Positions 49,953 through 58,169 of a DNA stretch of 64,000 bases are shown piece after piece (positions within the stretch are counted from its first letter, which is position 1; each line of letters starts with the position of its first letter). The translations under genes were made by a program, and so were the position numbers. This DNA is from Sulfuritalea sp. (GTDB lineage Bacteria; Pseudomonadota; Gammaproteobacteria; Burkholderiales; Rhodocyclaceae). Below the pieces are notes generated by a model. It did not search any database and was not told where the DNA came from. It was given only the letters and a program-made list of their open reading frames with translations. The DNA lies in contig JAMPYF010000008.1 in assembly GCA_023700805.1 (NCBI GenBank), forward strand, positions 48,578-112,577, written 5' to 3'.

Positions 49953-49961
49953 GCAGTTCTA

Positions 49962-49990
49962 AATATACCGCCAAAAGCGGTTGAATTCAA
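49962..49990 (-). promoter_or_regulatory. Sigma-70-like gltB promoter
   Basis: On the minus strand TTGAAT (49985-49990), a 17-nt spacer and TATATT (49962-49967) lie after the dgt stop and about 115 nt before gltB. The region is markedly more AT-rich than its surroundings. Confidence 0.6.
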
Positions 49991-50027
49991 TACGCTGCAA
50001 CGCAGCATGCGAGACTTTGGAGTCCGT

Positions 50028-51155
50028 TCAGAGCTCCCCGACCGAGAACAGGCGGCGATGCTCCTTCATCGAGTAACGGTCGGTCATGCCGGCGATGTAG
50101 TCCGCCGTGGCGCGCATCACGCTCTCGGTGGCGGCCATTTGCTGGTATTGCGGCGGCAGCAGGCGCGGATCGGCGACAAAGGCACCGAACAGGTCGCGAA
50201 TGATGCGACGCGCCTTGGCGGTCATGCGCAGCACCTCATAGTGCTGGTACAGGTGCTGGTGCAAAAAACCCTTCAAGGCGCGGTTTTCGGCCTGCATCGC
50301 CTCGGTGAAGGCAATCAACGCCGGCGCCGCATGGACATCCTCCAGGCTGCGCGGGGCGGCAGCCGCTATCCGCCGCGCCGATTCGGCCAGCAGATCGGTG
50401 ACCTGGGCGTCGATCATGCGCCGTATGGTCTCGTGCACCCGGCGGCGCGGCGATATCTGCGGGAATTCATCATCGGCTTCGGCCGCATGGCGGGCGAACA
50501 GGCTGATCTGGCCGAGCTGGTCCAGGGTCAGCAGTCCGGAGCGCAAGCCATCGTCGACGTCATGGTTGTTGTAGGCGATCTCGTCGGCCAGGTTGCAGAT
50601 CTGCGCCTCCAGCGAGGGTCGGTGCCCGTCGAGGAAGCGCCGGCCGAGTTCGCCGAGGTCGCGCGCGCGCGCCGGCGAGCAGTGCTTGAGGATACCCTCG
50701 CGGGTCTCGAACATCAGGTTGAGGCCGTCAAAGGCGCCGTAGCGCTCTTCGAGGCGATCGACAATGCGCAGGCTCTGCAGGTTGTGCTCGAAGCCGCCGT
50801 GCGCCTGCATGCATTCGTTGAGCGCGTCCTGCCCGGCATGGCCGAAGGGGGTGTGGCCGAGGTCGTGGGCCAGAGCGATGGCTTCGGTCAGATCGTCGTT
50901 GAGGTGCAGCGCGCGCGCGATCGAACGCGCGATCTGGGCGACCTCGATGCTGTGCGTCAGACGGGTGCGGAACAGATCGCCTTCGTGATTGACGAAGACC
51001 TGGGTCTTGTATTCGAGGCGCCGGAAGGCGGTGGAATGCACGATACGGTCGCGGTCGCGCTGAAACTCGCTGCGCACCTTGGGCCGCGGTTCGGGGACGC
51101 CGCGGCCGCGGCTGTTGCCCTCCCCTACCGCGTAGGGCGCCAGATCACTCACCAC
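50028..51155 (-). CDS. dgt: Deoxyguanosinetriphosphate triphosphohydrolase-like protein
   Basis: This 375-residue HD-domain dNTPase starts at GTG 51155 and overlaps aroB by 11 nt. Motifs: [55 protein letters not shown] (the HD metal site) and [17 protein letters not shown]. It should hydrolyse dNTPs to nucleosides and triphosphate and affect nucleotide-pool quality. Its place after aroKB is conserved in betaproteobacteria. Confidence 0.92.
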   Translation of the reverse strand: MVSDLAPYAVGEGNSRGRGVPEPRPKVRSEFQRDRDRIVHSTAFRRLEYKTQVFVNHEGDLFRTRLTHSIEVAQIARSIARALHLNDDLTEAIALAHDLGHTPFGHAGQDALNECMQAHGGFEHNLQSLRIVDRLEERYGAFDGLNLMFETREGILKHCSPARARDLGELGRRFLDGHRPSLEAQICNLADEIAYNNHDVDDGLRSGLLTLDQLGQISLFARHAAEADDEFPQISPRRRVHETIRRMIDAQVTDLLAESARRIAAAAPRSLEDVHAAPALIAFTEAMQAENRALKGFLHQHLYQHYEVLRMTAKARRIIRDLFGAFVADPRLLPPQYQQMAATESVMRATADYIAGMTDRYSMKEHRRLFSVGEL

Positions 51156-52239
51156 AGCAAGCCGCGATGGCCGCGACGATCTTCTCCTGCGGCACGTCGG
51201 CCGAAGTCACCGCAGCGCCCAGCGCCTTGAGCAGGATCAGGCGCAGGCTGCCGGCAATGACTTTCTTGTCATGGGACATCAGTTCGAGGTAGCGCGCCGC
51301 CCCCAGATCCGGCGCCCTGACCGGCAAACCGGTGCGCAGCAGCAACGCGCGGATGCGTTCGACGTCGGCATGCGCGAGCCAGCCCAGGCGCCGCGAGAGT
51401 TCGGCCGCCATCAGGGTGCCGGCGGCAACGGCCTCCCCGTGCAGCCATGCGCCATAGCCCATGCCGGTTTCGATCGCATGGCCGAAGGTATGGCCCAGAT
51501 TCAGCAATGCGCGGCCGCCGTCCTTGGCCGTCTCGAATTCGTCGGCCGCGACCACCTCGGCCTTGTTGGCGCAGGAACGTTCGATGGCATGCGCCAGCAG
51601 TTCGCCATCGCGCGCCATCAGGCCTTCCATGTTGGCCTCCAGCCATTCGAGAAAGGGCAGGTCGCGGATCAGGCCGTACTTGATGACCTCGGCCATGCCG
51701 GCCGACAGTTCGCGGTCGGGCAGGGTTCGCAGCGTATCGGTATCGGCCAGCACCAGCTTGGGCTGCCAGAAGGCGCCGACCATGTTCTTGCCGCGCGGAT
51801 GGTTGATGCCGGTCTTGCCGCCGACCGAGGAATCGACCTGGGACAACAGGGTCGTCGGGATCTGGATGAAGGGCACGCCGCGCTGATAGGTCGCGGCGGC
51901 GAAGCCCGCCAGATCGCCGATGACGCCGCCACCGAGGGCGACCACCGTGGTGCTGCGGTCGCAGCGCGCGGCCAGCAGCGCGTCGTAGATCAGATTGAGC
52001 GATTCCCAGGTCTTGTGGGCTTCGCCATCGGGCAGGATGATCGGCGTGATGCCAACGCCAACTTTCCCGAGCCCCCCGGCGAGAACCTCCAGGTACAGGG
52101 GAGCCACCGTGGTATTGCTGACCAGCGCGACGCGCGGTGTGCGCAGATGCGCCAGGATCTCGTCGGCGCGCGACAGCAGGCCGTCGCCGATCAGGATCGG
52201 ATAGCTGCGCTCCGCCAGGGCGACGTTCAGGCGGCGCAT
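51145..52239 (-). CDS. aroB: 3-dehydroquinate synthase
   Basis: This 364-residue shikimate-pathway enzyme closes DAHP to dehydroquinate using NAD and a divalent metal. Motifs: [85 protein letters not shown] and [12 protein letters not shown] with the metal His pair. It overlaps aroK by 13 nt. The segment KVGVGITPI is encoded by a copy of the dispersed 27-nt element. Confidence 0.95.
   Translation of the reverse strand: MRRLNVALAERSYPILIGDGLLSRADEILAHLRTPRVALVSNTTVAPLYLEVLAGGLGKVGVGITPIILPDGEAHKTWESLNLIYDALLAARCDRSTTVVALGGGVIGDLAGFAAATYQRGVPFIQIPTTLLSQVDSSVGGKTGINHPRGKNMVGAFWQPKLVLADTDTLRTLPDRELSAGMAEVIKYGLIRDLPFLEWLEANMEGLMARDGELLAHAIERSCANKAEVVAADEFETAKDGGRALLNLGHTFGHAIETGMGYGAWLHGEAVAAGTLMAAELSRRLGWLAHADVERIRALLLRTGLPVRAPDLGAARYLELMSHDKKVIAGSLRLILLKALGAAVTSADVPQEKIVAAIAACCGE
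52040..52066 (-). repeat. Dispersed 27-nt element, copy 9 (inside aroB)
   Basis: The minus strand reads GAAAGTTGGCGTTGGCA, TC, ACGCCGAT, a divergent copy. It encodes KVGVGITPI ahead of LPDGEAHK. Confidence 0.5.
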
Positions 52240-52754
52240 CGCTGCTGCAGCTCCCGTTCGACCTGCTTGACCAGGTGGTTGATGCTGCCGCCCAGACTGT
52301 TGATCACCAGATCCGCCACTTCGCGGTAAAGCGGGTCGCGCTGGGCAAACAGTTCCTCGATTTTCTTCATCGGGTCGGCGACCTGCAGCAGCGGGCGGTT
52401 CGGATCGAGCCGGGTCCGCTCGAAGAGCAGCGCCGGTGCGGCGTGCAGGTAGACCACAACGCCGCCGCGCCTCAGCGCCGCGCGATTCTCCGGACGCAGC
52501 ACGGCGCCGCCGCCGGTGGCGACGATCAGATCCGACTCTTCGGCGAGTTCGGCGATCACCTTCGATTCCCGGTCACGGAAACCCTGCTCGCCTTCGATGT
52601 CGAAAATCAGCGGAATCCGCACGCCGGTGCGCGCCTCGATCTCGTGATCGGCATCGATGAAGGAACGATGCATGCGCCTGGCCAACTGGCGCCCGACGGT
52701 GGTCTTTCCGGCGCCCGGCATGCCTACCAGATAAATATTGTTTTTCGCACTCAC
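52227..52754 (-). CDS. aroK: Shikimate kinase
   Basis: This enzyme of about 175 residues phosphorylates shikimate. The start chosen is GTG 52754 ([11 protein letters not shown]), the normal N terminus; the extension to 52775 reads into the pilQ terminator. Motifs: Walker [12 protein letters not shown], substrate-binding [11 protein letters not shown] and [13 protein letters not shown], and the lid Arg in RPLL. TACAAT lies 7 nt before the GTG, and no ribosome site is visible, so a leaderless transcript is possible. Confidence 0.93.
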   Translation of the reverse strand: MSAKNNIYLVGMPGAGKTTVGRQLARRMHRSFIDADHEIEARTGVRIPLIFDIEGEQGFRDRESKVIAELAEESDLIVATGGGAVLRPENRAALRRGGVVVYLHAAPALLFERTRLDPNRPLLQVADPMKKIEELFAQRDPLYREVADLVINSLGGSINHLVKQVERELQQRCAA

Positions 52755-52773
52755 GAGGGGATTGTAGCAGCGC

Positions 52774-52802
52774 AAAAGGCCGGGGCCGGCATGGCCGGCC
52801 CC
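52774..52802 (-). terminator. Intrinsic terminator after pilQ
   Basis: On the minus strand GGGGCCGGC, loop CAT, GCCGGCCCC, then GGCC and TTTT. It ends the pil operon 22 nt after the pilQ stop, separating it from aroK. Confidence 0.75.
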
Positions 52803-52824
52803 GCTCAGGCATGGACGGGACGGA

Positions 52825-55068
52825 CTATCGCTGCGTCAGGGCGTCGCTGATGATGCGCGGCGTGATGAAGACCAGCAGTTCGCTGCGCGACTGGTTCTTC
52901 GTCGTTGTCTTGAACAGGAAGCCGACGTAAGGCAGGTCGCCGAGGAAGGGAACGCGGTCCTGGGTCTGGATCTCGGATTCGCGCGCAAAGCCGCCGATCA
53001 CCACGGTGCCGCCGTTTTCGACGATCACGCTGGTGGTGATGGTGTTGGTGTCCAGGCTGCCGGTCGTCGCATTGGTGATCGTGCTCTTGGCGATGTTCAG
53101 TTCGAGGCTGATGCGGTTGTCGGGATTGACCGAAGGCGTGACGCCGAGGGTCAGAGGCGCCGAGAAGGTCTGGTAGATCGGCAGGCCGGTGGTCGCGTTA
53201 ACTCCGGTGAGTATGGTCACCTGCTGGGTGCTGTTGATCGTCGCCGCCTTGCGGTTCAGCGTGACGAGCCTGGGCGCGGAGACCGTCTTGTTGCGCGTGT
53301 CGGTCTCGGCGGCCTGCAACTCCAGGGCAAGCAATTTGGTCCCGGCATTGTTGAACAGCATCAGGCCGATGTTCGCCGCCGATGCCAATGCGTAGCTGGG
53401 CTGGAACACGTTGGTGCTCGACCGCGACAGCGCCGGTACCGACGGCGTACCGAAAGTGTCGACGTTGGTGAATCCCGCGGTCGTTCCCAATACCGCCCGG
53501 GTCGTGTTGGTGCCGGGCACCTGATAGCCGCCATTGCTCAAAGCCGACGCATCGGCCAGGCGCAAGCGCACACCCAGCGAGTTGGTAAACCCGGTGGATG
53601 CCTCGACGATGCGGGCTTCGATCAGCACCTGCTTGGGCGGAACATCGACCGTGCGGATGATTTCGCGGATCGCCTCGACCACAGCCGCCGTGTCGCGGAC
53701 GAAGACCTGATTGGTGGCATCGTGAATCGATATGCCACCGCGCGCGGTGAGCATGCCCCGCTGCGTGCTGCCACCGGCAGCGGCTCCCGCTGCCGGTGCC
53801 GCCGCGGCCGGCGCGGCGCCGCCAGCGGGCGCCGCCCCTGCGGGCGCTGCGCCTGGAGCTGCCGCAGGGGCGAAACTGGTATTCACCAGCGCGACGATGT
53901 CGGCGGCCTTGACATAGTTCAGCTTGAAGGTCTCCGCCACCAGCGGCGCAATGTCGCTTGCCCGAGTCAATTCATCGGCGGTGTCCTGGTCGCGCTTCTG
54001 CAGCACCGCCCGATCGCCGAACAGCACCACGTCATTGCGCACCCGCATGCCGGCATTGACCTGGGCCATGATGATTTCCAGCGCCTGGTCGTAGGGAATG
54101 TTGTCCAGGTTGGCGGTGACGGTCCTGCCGTTCAAGGAGGGATCGATCAGTACGTTCTTGCCCGAAATGTCGGCCAGGGTGCGCAAGACCATGGAGGCAT
54201 CGGCGCCGTAGAAGTTGATGGATACCTTCTGCCCCTGCTGTCCGGTCTGGACCAGCTTGTTGGCCTCATCCGCCGGGATCGGCTTGACTTCGATGATCAA
54301 CTGGTTATTGGCCAGGTGCGCCTGATGGAACCAGCGGCCGCGGGCGGCGATGTCGAGGCGCGTCAGATTGCCTATCGCGCGCGAGGTGATCGTCGTCACC
54401 GGAGTCGCGAAGTCATTGACGTCGCGGCGATTCTGCAGGCGGTCGGGAAGTTCGACGTCGCGCAATTCGACCGTGATTCCCGTACCCACCCGGCGGATGT
54501 CGATCGGCACCGTGCCATCGGTCAGATCCACCGTGATCGAGGCCTGGCCGTCTTCGCCGCGGCGGAAATTGATGTCGCGGATCGCCGCCGAGTCAGCTGC
54601 CTGATCCGCCTTCGCCGCAGTTGCCGGCGACGATGCCGGCTGATAGACGCTCGGCGCCGCCTCCTGGCTGGCCTGCACGCTCTGCGCCTGCAGTTTGATG
54701 AACAGCGCGTCGCCGACGATCTCGGTCGAGAACTTGGTCGGACGATAGAGATTCAGCACCAGTCGGGTGAGCTTTTCCGTCTGGACGATGTTCAGGCTGC
54801 GCAGATCACCCTCGGCCACCTGCTGCGTGGATTGCCCTGACTGGTTGTCGGTATCGGGGAAGTCGAGCACCACGCGCGGCGGTTCGACGACGCTCCAGTT
54901 GCCGGGCAAGGCCTTCAGCGGAGCGGCCATCTGCACTTTGAGCAGGACTTGATCGCCGTCGCGCCTGACCTGAATCTGCTTGATCGAGTTTTCGGCAGCA
55001 AGCGAAGTGCCCGACCAGCCAGCACAGAAGCCCAGTAGGGCTAGTGCGGCAATGTGAAATTTGTTCAT
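52825..55068 (-). CDS. pilQ: Type IV pilus secretin
   Basis: This 747-residue outer-membrane secretin is the pore for the pilus. It has a signal peptide (MNKFHIAALALLGFCAGWSG), two AMIN domains (VVLDFPDTDNQSG and ITVELRDVELPDRL regions), N0 and N1 domains (KVSINFYGADASMVLRTLAD, DNIPYDQALEIIMAQVN), and the secretin domain with VLIEARIVEASTGFTNSLGV and VIENGGTVVIGGFARE. An Ala/Pro/Gly-rich insert of about 35 residues (from SFAPAAAPGAAPAG) interrupts the N1 region. The ATG at 55068 follows AGGAGG and overlaps the pilP stop by 1 nt (TGATG). Confidence 0.95.
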   Translation of the reverse strand: MNKFHIAALALLGFCAGWSGTSLAAENSIKQIQVRRDGDQVLLKVQMAAPLKALPGNWSVVEPPRVVLDFPDTDNQSGQSTQQVAEGDLRSLNIVQTEKLTRLVLNLYRPTKFSTEIVGDALFIKLQAQSVQASQEAAPSVYQPASSPATAAKADQAADSAAIRDINFRRGEDGQASITVDLTDGTVPIDIRRVGTGITVELRDVELPDRLQNRRDVNDFATPVTTITSRAIGNLTRLDIAARGRWFHQAHLANNQLIIEVKPIPADEANKLVQTGQQGQKVSINFYGADASMVLRTLADISGKNVLIDPSLNGRTVTANLDNIPYDQALEIIMAQVNAGMRVRNDVVLFGDRAVLQKRDQDTADELTRASDIAPLVAETFKLNYVKAADIVALVNTSFAPAAAPGAAPAGAAPAGGAAPAAAAPAAGAAAGGSTQRGMLTARGGISIHDATNQVFVRDTAAVVEAIREIIRTVDVPPKQVLIEARIVEASTGFTNSLGVRLRLADASALSNGGYQVPGTNTTRAVLGTTAGFTNVDTFGTPSVPALSRSSTNVFQPSYALASAANIGLMLFNNAGTKLLALELQAAETDTRNKTVSAPRLVTLNRKAATINSTQQVTILTGVNATTGLPIYQTFSAPLTLGVTPSVNPDNRISLELNIAKSTITNATTGSLDTNTITTSVIVENGGTVVIGGFARESEIQTQDRVPFLGDLPYVGFLFKTTTKNQSRSELLVFITPRIISDALTQR

Positions 55069-55589
55069 CAACGTCCTCCTTCTTTCGGCACCGTAAGCAC
55101 TTTTTCCAGTGCTACCCAGGCGCCGTTCGCGTCCTTGACGGATTCGAGCACCGTGACGCTATCTCTGGTAATCGCCGTGATCTTGCCGAAATTGCGGCCC
55201 ATGTATTCGCCCACCCGGACATGCTTGGGCTTGTTCGGCGGAGGAGTCTGGATCAGGGCGTAGGGCACGGCCCCGGCCATGATCACGCCGACCACCTTGA
55301 GGTCTTCCAGCGGGAATATTTCCAGCGGTTGTTGCGGGCGGCTGCGATCCGGCGCGGTCTTGTCGGCGGCCGCCTCCAGGGTCACGATCTTGCCCGGAGA
55401 AAAGGGCGGCGTGAGCGTCTCCGTTTCATAGGCGACCACCGGGAAGGCGGTTATTTCCGGCAGGGCAGTCACCTTGCCCTTCATACCCTTGGCCTCCTCG
55501 CGCATCCACTCCCGCAGATCCTGGTGTTCCTCGGCCGCACAACCCAGCAGCAGCAATGGCAACAACAAAAGGAGACCGGAAGGCTTCAT
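55068..55589 (-). CDS. pilP: Type IV pilus assembly lipoprotein PilP
   Basis: This 173-residue lipoprotein has lipobox LLLLGC (Cys17). It should tie the PilMNO inner-membrane platform to PilQ. The C-terminal PilP domain is seen in LKVVGVIMAGAVPYALIQTP and HVRVGEYMGRNFGKITAITR. It overlaps pilO by 4 nt and pilQ by 1 nt. Confidence 0.94.
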   Translation of the reverse strand: MKPSGLLLLLPLLLLGCAAEEHQDLREWMREEAKGMKGKVTALPEITAFPVVAYETETLTPPFSPGKIVTLEAAADKTAPDRSRPQQPLEIFPLEDLKVVGVIMAGAVPYALIQTPPPNKPKHVRVGEYMGRNFGKITAITRDSVTVLESVKDANGAWVALEKVLTVPKEGGR

Positions 55590-56347
55590 TTCTTGCCTCC
55601 CTTGGCCGCTTTCTTCTGGTTGGCAATTTCCGCATCATCGAGATAGCGGAAGGTCTTCGCCGTGGTTCTCATCGCCAGGGTTGCATTGGGGTTCGCGGTC
55701 AAACTGATGTCGTTCAGGGTCACGATGCGGGGCAGCTTGGCGATATCTCCGGTAAAGGCACCGATGTCGTGGTAGCTGCCGGTGAGATTGAGGGTGATCG
55801 GCACCTCGGCATAGAACTCCTTGGGCGCCTCACCACCCGGCCTGAAGAGTTCGACGGTCAGGCCGCGGCCCTGGGCAGCCTTGTTGATGTCGACCAGCAT
55901 GTCGCCCATCTCGGCCCGATTCGGCAGTTGCTTGAGCAAGGCGCCGAAGGACCGGTCGATTTCGGCCAGTTGGCGACGGTACTCGTCGAGGTTCACGGCC
56001 TGCTTTTTCTTTTTCAGCCAGTCTTCCTTATGCTTGGTTTCCTGCTGTTTCTTCGCCTCGAGTTCCTCCAGTTGGACGCTCCAGCCGAGAGCGCCAAAGC
56101 CCCAGGCGGTGGCCATCAAGCCGGCAAACAGGCTGAGCAGAATCACGACGCGCGGCGCCAGAGGCCACAAGCCCGGATCCTTGGGATCCAGGGTCTTGAA
56201 ATCCATGGCCAACTGCTGGAAATCGATCAGCGGGCGCTTGGGTGCGACGGGCTCCGCCTTGACAGTCTGCTTTTCGGCCAGGCGTTCGGCAGCCGACTTG
56301 CGCTTGAACAGCGAGGACAGGGAAGCAGGCAGGGCAGGCAGCTTCAT
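55586..56347 (-). CDS. pilO: Type IV pilus inner-membrane protein PilO
   Basis: This 253-residue protein has a long cytoplasmic N terminus, one membrane helix (VVILLSLFAGLMATAWGFGA), a coiled coil (LEELEAKKQQETKHKEDWLK) and a periplasmic ferredoxin-like domain (LTVELFRPGGEAPKEFYAEV, PRIVTLNDISL). It pairs with PilN. The N-terminal part before the helix, about 65 residues with Lys/Pro-rich stretches, is longer than in many homologues. The ATG at 56347 overlaps the pilN stop (TGATG). Confidence 0.93.
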   Translation of the reverse strand: MKLPALPASLSSLFKRKSAAERLAEKQTVKAEPVAPKRPLIDFQQLAMDFKTLDPKDPGLWPLAPRVVILLSLFAGLMATAWGFGALGWSVQLEELEAKKQQETKHKEDWLKKKKQAVNLDEYRRQLAEIDRSFGALLKQLPNRAEMGDMLVDINKAAQGRGLTVELFRPGGEAPKEFYAEVPITLNLTGSYHDIGAFTGDIAKLPRIVTLNDISLTANPNATLAMRTTAKTFRYLDDAEIANQKKAAKGGKK

Positions 56348-56913
56348 CACTTTTTCCCCGGCGCAGCCGCGGTCTGGCGCGAAATGACGGTTGTAATGCT
56401 GAACGCATTGAGACGTCGATTGGCGACGACCTCGGCCTTGGTTTCGACCAGTGTCGCCTGCTCGAGCAGGGGCGACTCTTCGAGGTTGTTCATCAGTGTC
56501 GTGATCCGCGCATTGGATTGCGCATAGCCCGCAATCGCCAGTTTCGGCCCGGTTTGCGTCAGCGTGCGCAGGTAGATGCCTTCCGGAACCTGCTTGGCCA
56601 ACTCGTTGAACAGGTGCACGGTTTCAGTCCGATTGGCCTGCAATGCCTCGATCACGCGCTTGCGCGCCAGCAATGCGTTGGTTTGTTCCTGGATTTTATT
56701 GATTTCGCTGATTTCCTTGTCCAGCGAGGCGATTTCGCGCTTGAGGAATTCATTCTTCTCGCCTTGCACGGCTATCTCCCGGTTGATCAGCGAAAAGCCG
56801 AGAAACCAGATCAGCGCCGCCAATACCGACACCAGGCCGAGCAGAACATAAAACTGCTGGCGCCGCGCCTTGCGCTTCTCCTCGCGATGAGGAAGGAGAT
56901 TGATCCGGATCAT
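56347..56913 (-). CDS. pilN: Type IV pilus inner-membrane protein PilN
   Basis: This 188-residue protein begins MIRINLLPHREEKRKARRQQ, the conserved PilN peptide that binds PilM. One membrane helix (LGLVSVLAALIWFLGFSLI), a coiled coil and a periplasmic domain (VPEGIYLRTLTQTGPKLAIA) follow. It overlaps pilM by 4 nt. Confidence 0.95.
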   Translation of the reverse strand: MIRINLLPHREEKRKARRQQFYVLLGLVSVLAALIWFLGFSLINREIAVQGEKNEFLKREIASLDKEISEINKIQEQTNALLARKRVIEALQANRTETVHLFNELAKQVPEGIYLRTLTQTGPKLAIAGYAQSNARITTLMNNLEESPLLEQATLVETKAEVVANRRLNAFSITTVISRQTAAAPGKK

Positions 56914-58001
56914 TGATCGAACTTCCTCAGGGCCAGCCCGCAAGCCACCATCAGCGAAGGCGCGTCGGCGGCCAGCTGCTTGGCTCGGATGCGCGGCGCG
57001 ATGGCCATGCCGGCGAACGGATCGGCAAGAATGGTGTTGACATTGGTGCGCTGGCCGACGATTTCGGCGACACCCGGAATCAGCGCCGAGCCGCCGGCAA
57101 GAATGATGTGGTGGACTTCATTGTGCGGCGTCGAGGTGAAAAAGAACTGCAGTGCGCGAGCGACTTCCTGCGCCATGTTTTCAATGAAGGGATGCAGGAT
57201 TTCCGCTTCGTAGTTGTCGGGCGGCGTGCCGGAACGCTTCAGATTTTCGGCTTCGTCTGGCCCCATGCCGTAGGCGCGCATGATCTCGTCGGTCAGCTGC
57301 GAACCGCCGAAGGCCTGTTCGCGCGCATAGAGCTGCTGGTCATCCTTCATGACGGTGACCTTCATGGCCGAGGCGCCCACGTCTACCAGAGCCACGATCT
57401 GGTCGGCGCCTTCGCGCGGCAGCTGCTTGGTCACCAATTCGTAGGCCGCCTGGGTCGCATAGGCTTCGACATCCATCACCACCGGCTTCAATTCGGCGAC
57501 TTCGGCCGCAGCGACCCGGTCTTCGACCTTCTCCTTGCGCGAGGCTGCCAGCAGCACTTCGACGTCATCGGGACTGCCCGGCGCCGGTCCGATCACCTGA
57601 AAGTCGAGATTTACCTCCTCCAGCGCGAACGGAATGTACTGATTGGCTTCGGACTCGACCTGGACCTCCATCTCCTGTTCGCGCAGATTCGCCGGCAGCG
57701 TGATCTTCTTGGTGATGACGGCGGCCGTCGGCAAGGCCATGGCGATGAAGCGCGTCGAGGTGCCGAGCCGTTTCCAGCAGCGCTGCAGAGTTTCCGCCAC
57801 GGCATCGAGCGACGCCAGATTGCCATCCACCACGGCATCCTTCGGCAGAGGTTCGATCGCATAGCGCTCGACCCGCGGCTGCCCCTTGCCGGCATCGACC
57901 AGTTCAACCATCTTGACCGCGGTTGAACTGATGTCCACGCCGATCAGCGGACGCAGCTTCGGGTTAAAGATCGACTTGAGCGCCGAGACATCGATCTGCA
58001 A
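56910..58001 (-). CDS. pilM: Type IV pilus actin-like ATPase PilM
   Basis: This 363-residue protein has an FtsA/actin-like fold: LIGVDISSTAVKMVELVDAG (phosphate 1), IVALVDVGASAMKVTVMKDD (phosphate 2) and IILAGGSALIPGVAEIVGQR (adenosine). It recruits PilN at the membrane. The start is a TTG at 58001 (LQIDVSALKSIF), with AAAGGG upstream; no ATG gives the full N terminus. It is the first gene of pilMNOPQ, diverging from ponA. Confidence 0.93.
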   Translation of the reverse strand: MQIDVSALKSIFNPKLRPLIGVDISSTAVKMVELVDAGKGQPRVERYAIEPLPKDAVVDGNLASLDAVAETLQRCWKRLGTSTRFIAMALPTAAVITKKITLPANLREQEMEVQVESEANQYIPFALEEVNLDFQVIGPAPGSPDDVEVLLAASRKEKVEDRVAAAEVAELKPVVMDVEAYATQAAYELVTKQLPREGADQIVALVDVGASAMKVTVMKDDQQLYAREQAFGGSQLTDEIMRAYGMGPDEAENLKRSGTPPDNYEAEILHPFIENMAQEVARALQFFFTSTPHNEVHHIILAGGSALIPGVAEIVGQRTNVNTILADPFAGMAIAPRIRAKQLAADAPSLMVACGLALRKFDQ

Positions 58002-58169
58002 AGGATTTTCCCTTTAAAAATATTGCGTTACGAGCTATACAGATAATTTACTTCAGATGCTAGCAGCAACTATATCGGCTGTAAAGCAAAATTATCACAG
58101 TTGATTGCTCGCAACGTGTCTCCAGCGCCACAGCTATAATTCAGCACGCCGCCATCACTCCGTCCCTTC
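58002..58169. promoter_or_regulatory. Divergent pilM-ponA promoter region
   Basis: This 168-nt AT-rich gap must carry both promoters. A perfect TATAAT (58135-58140) precedes ponA by 29 nt but lacks a clear -35 element. No convincing pilM -10 was settled on. Confidence 0.5.
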
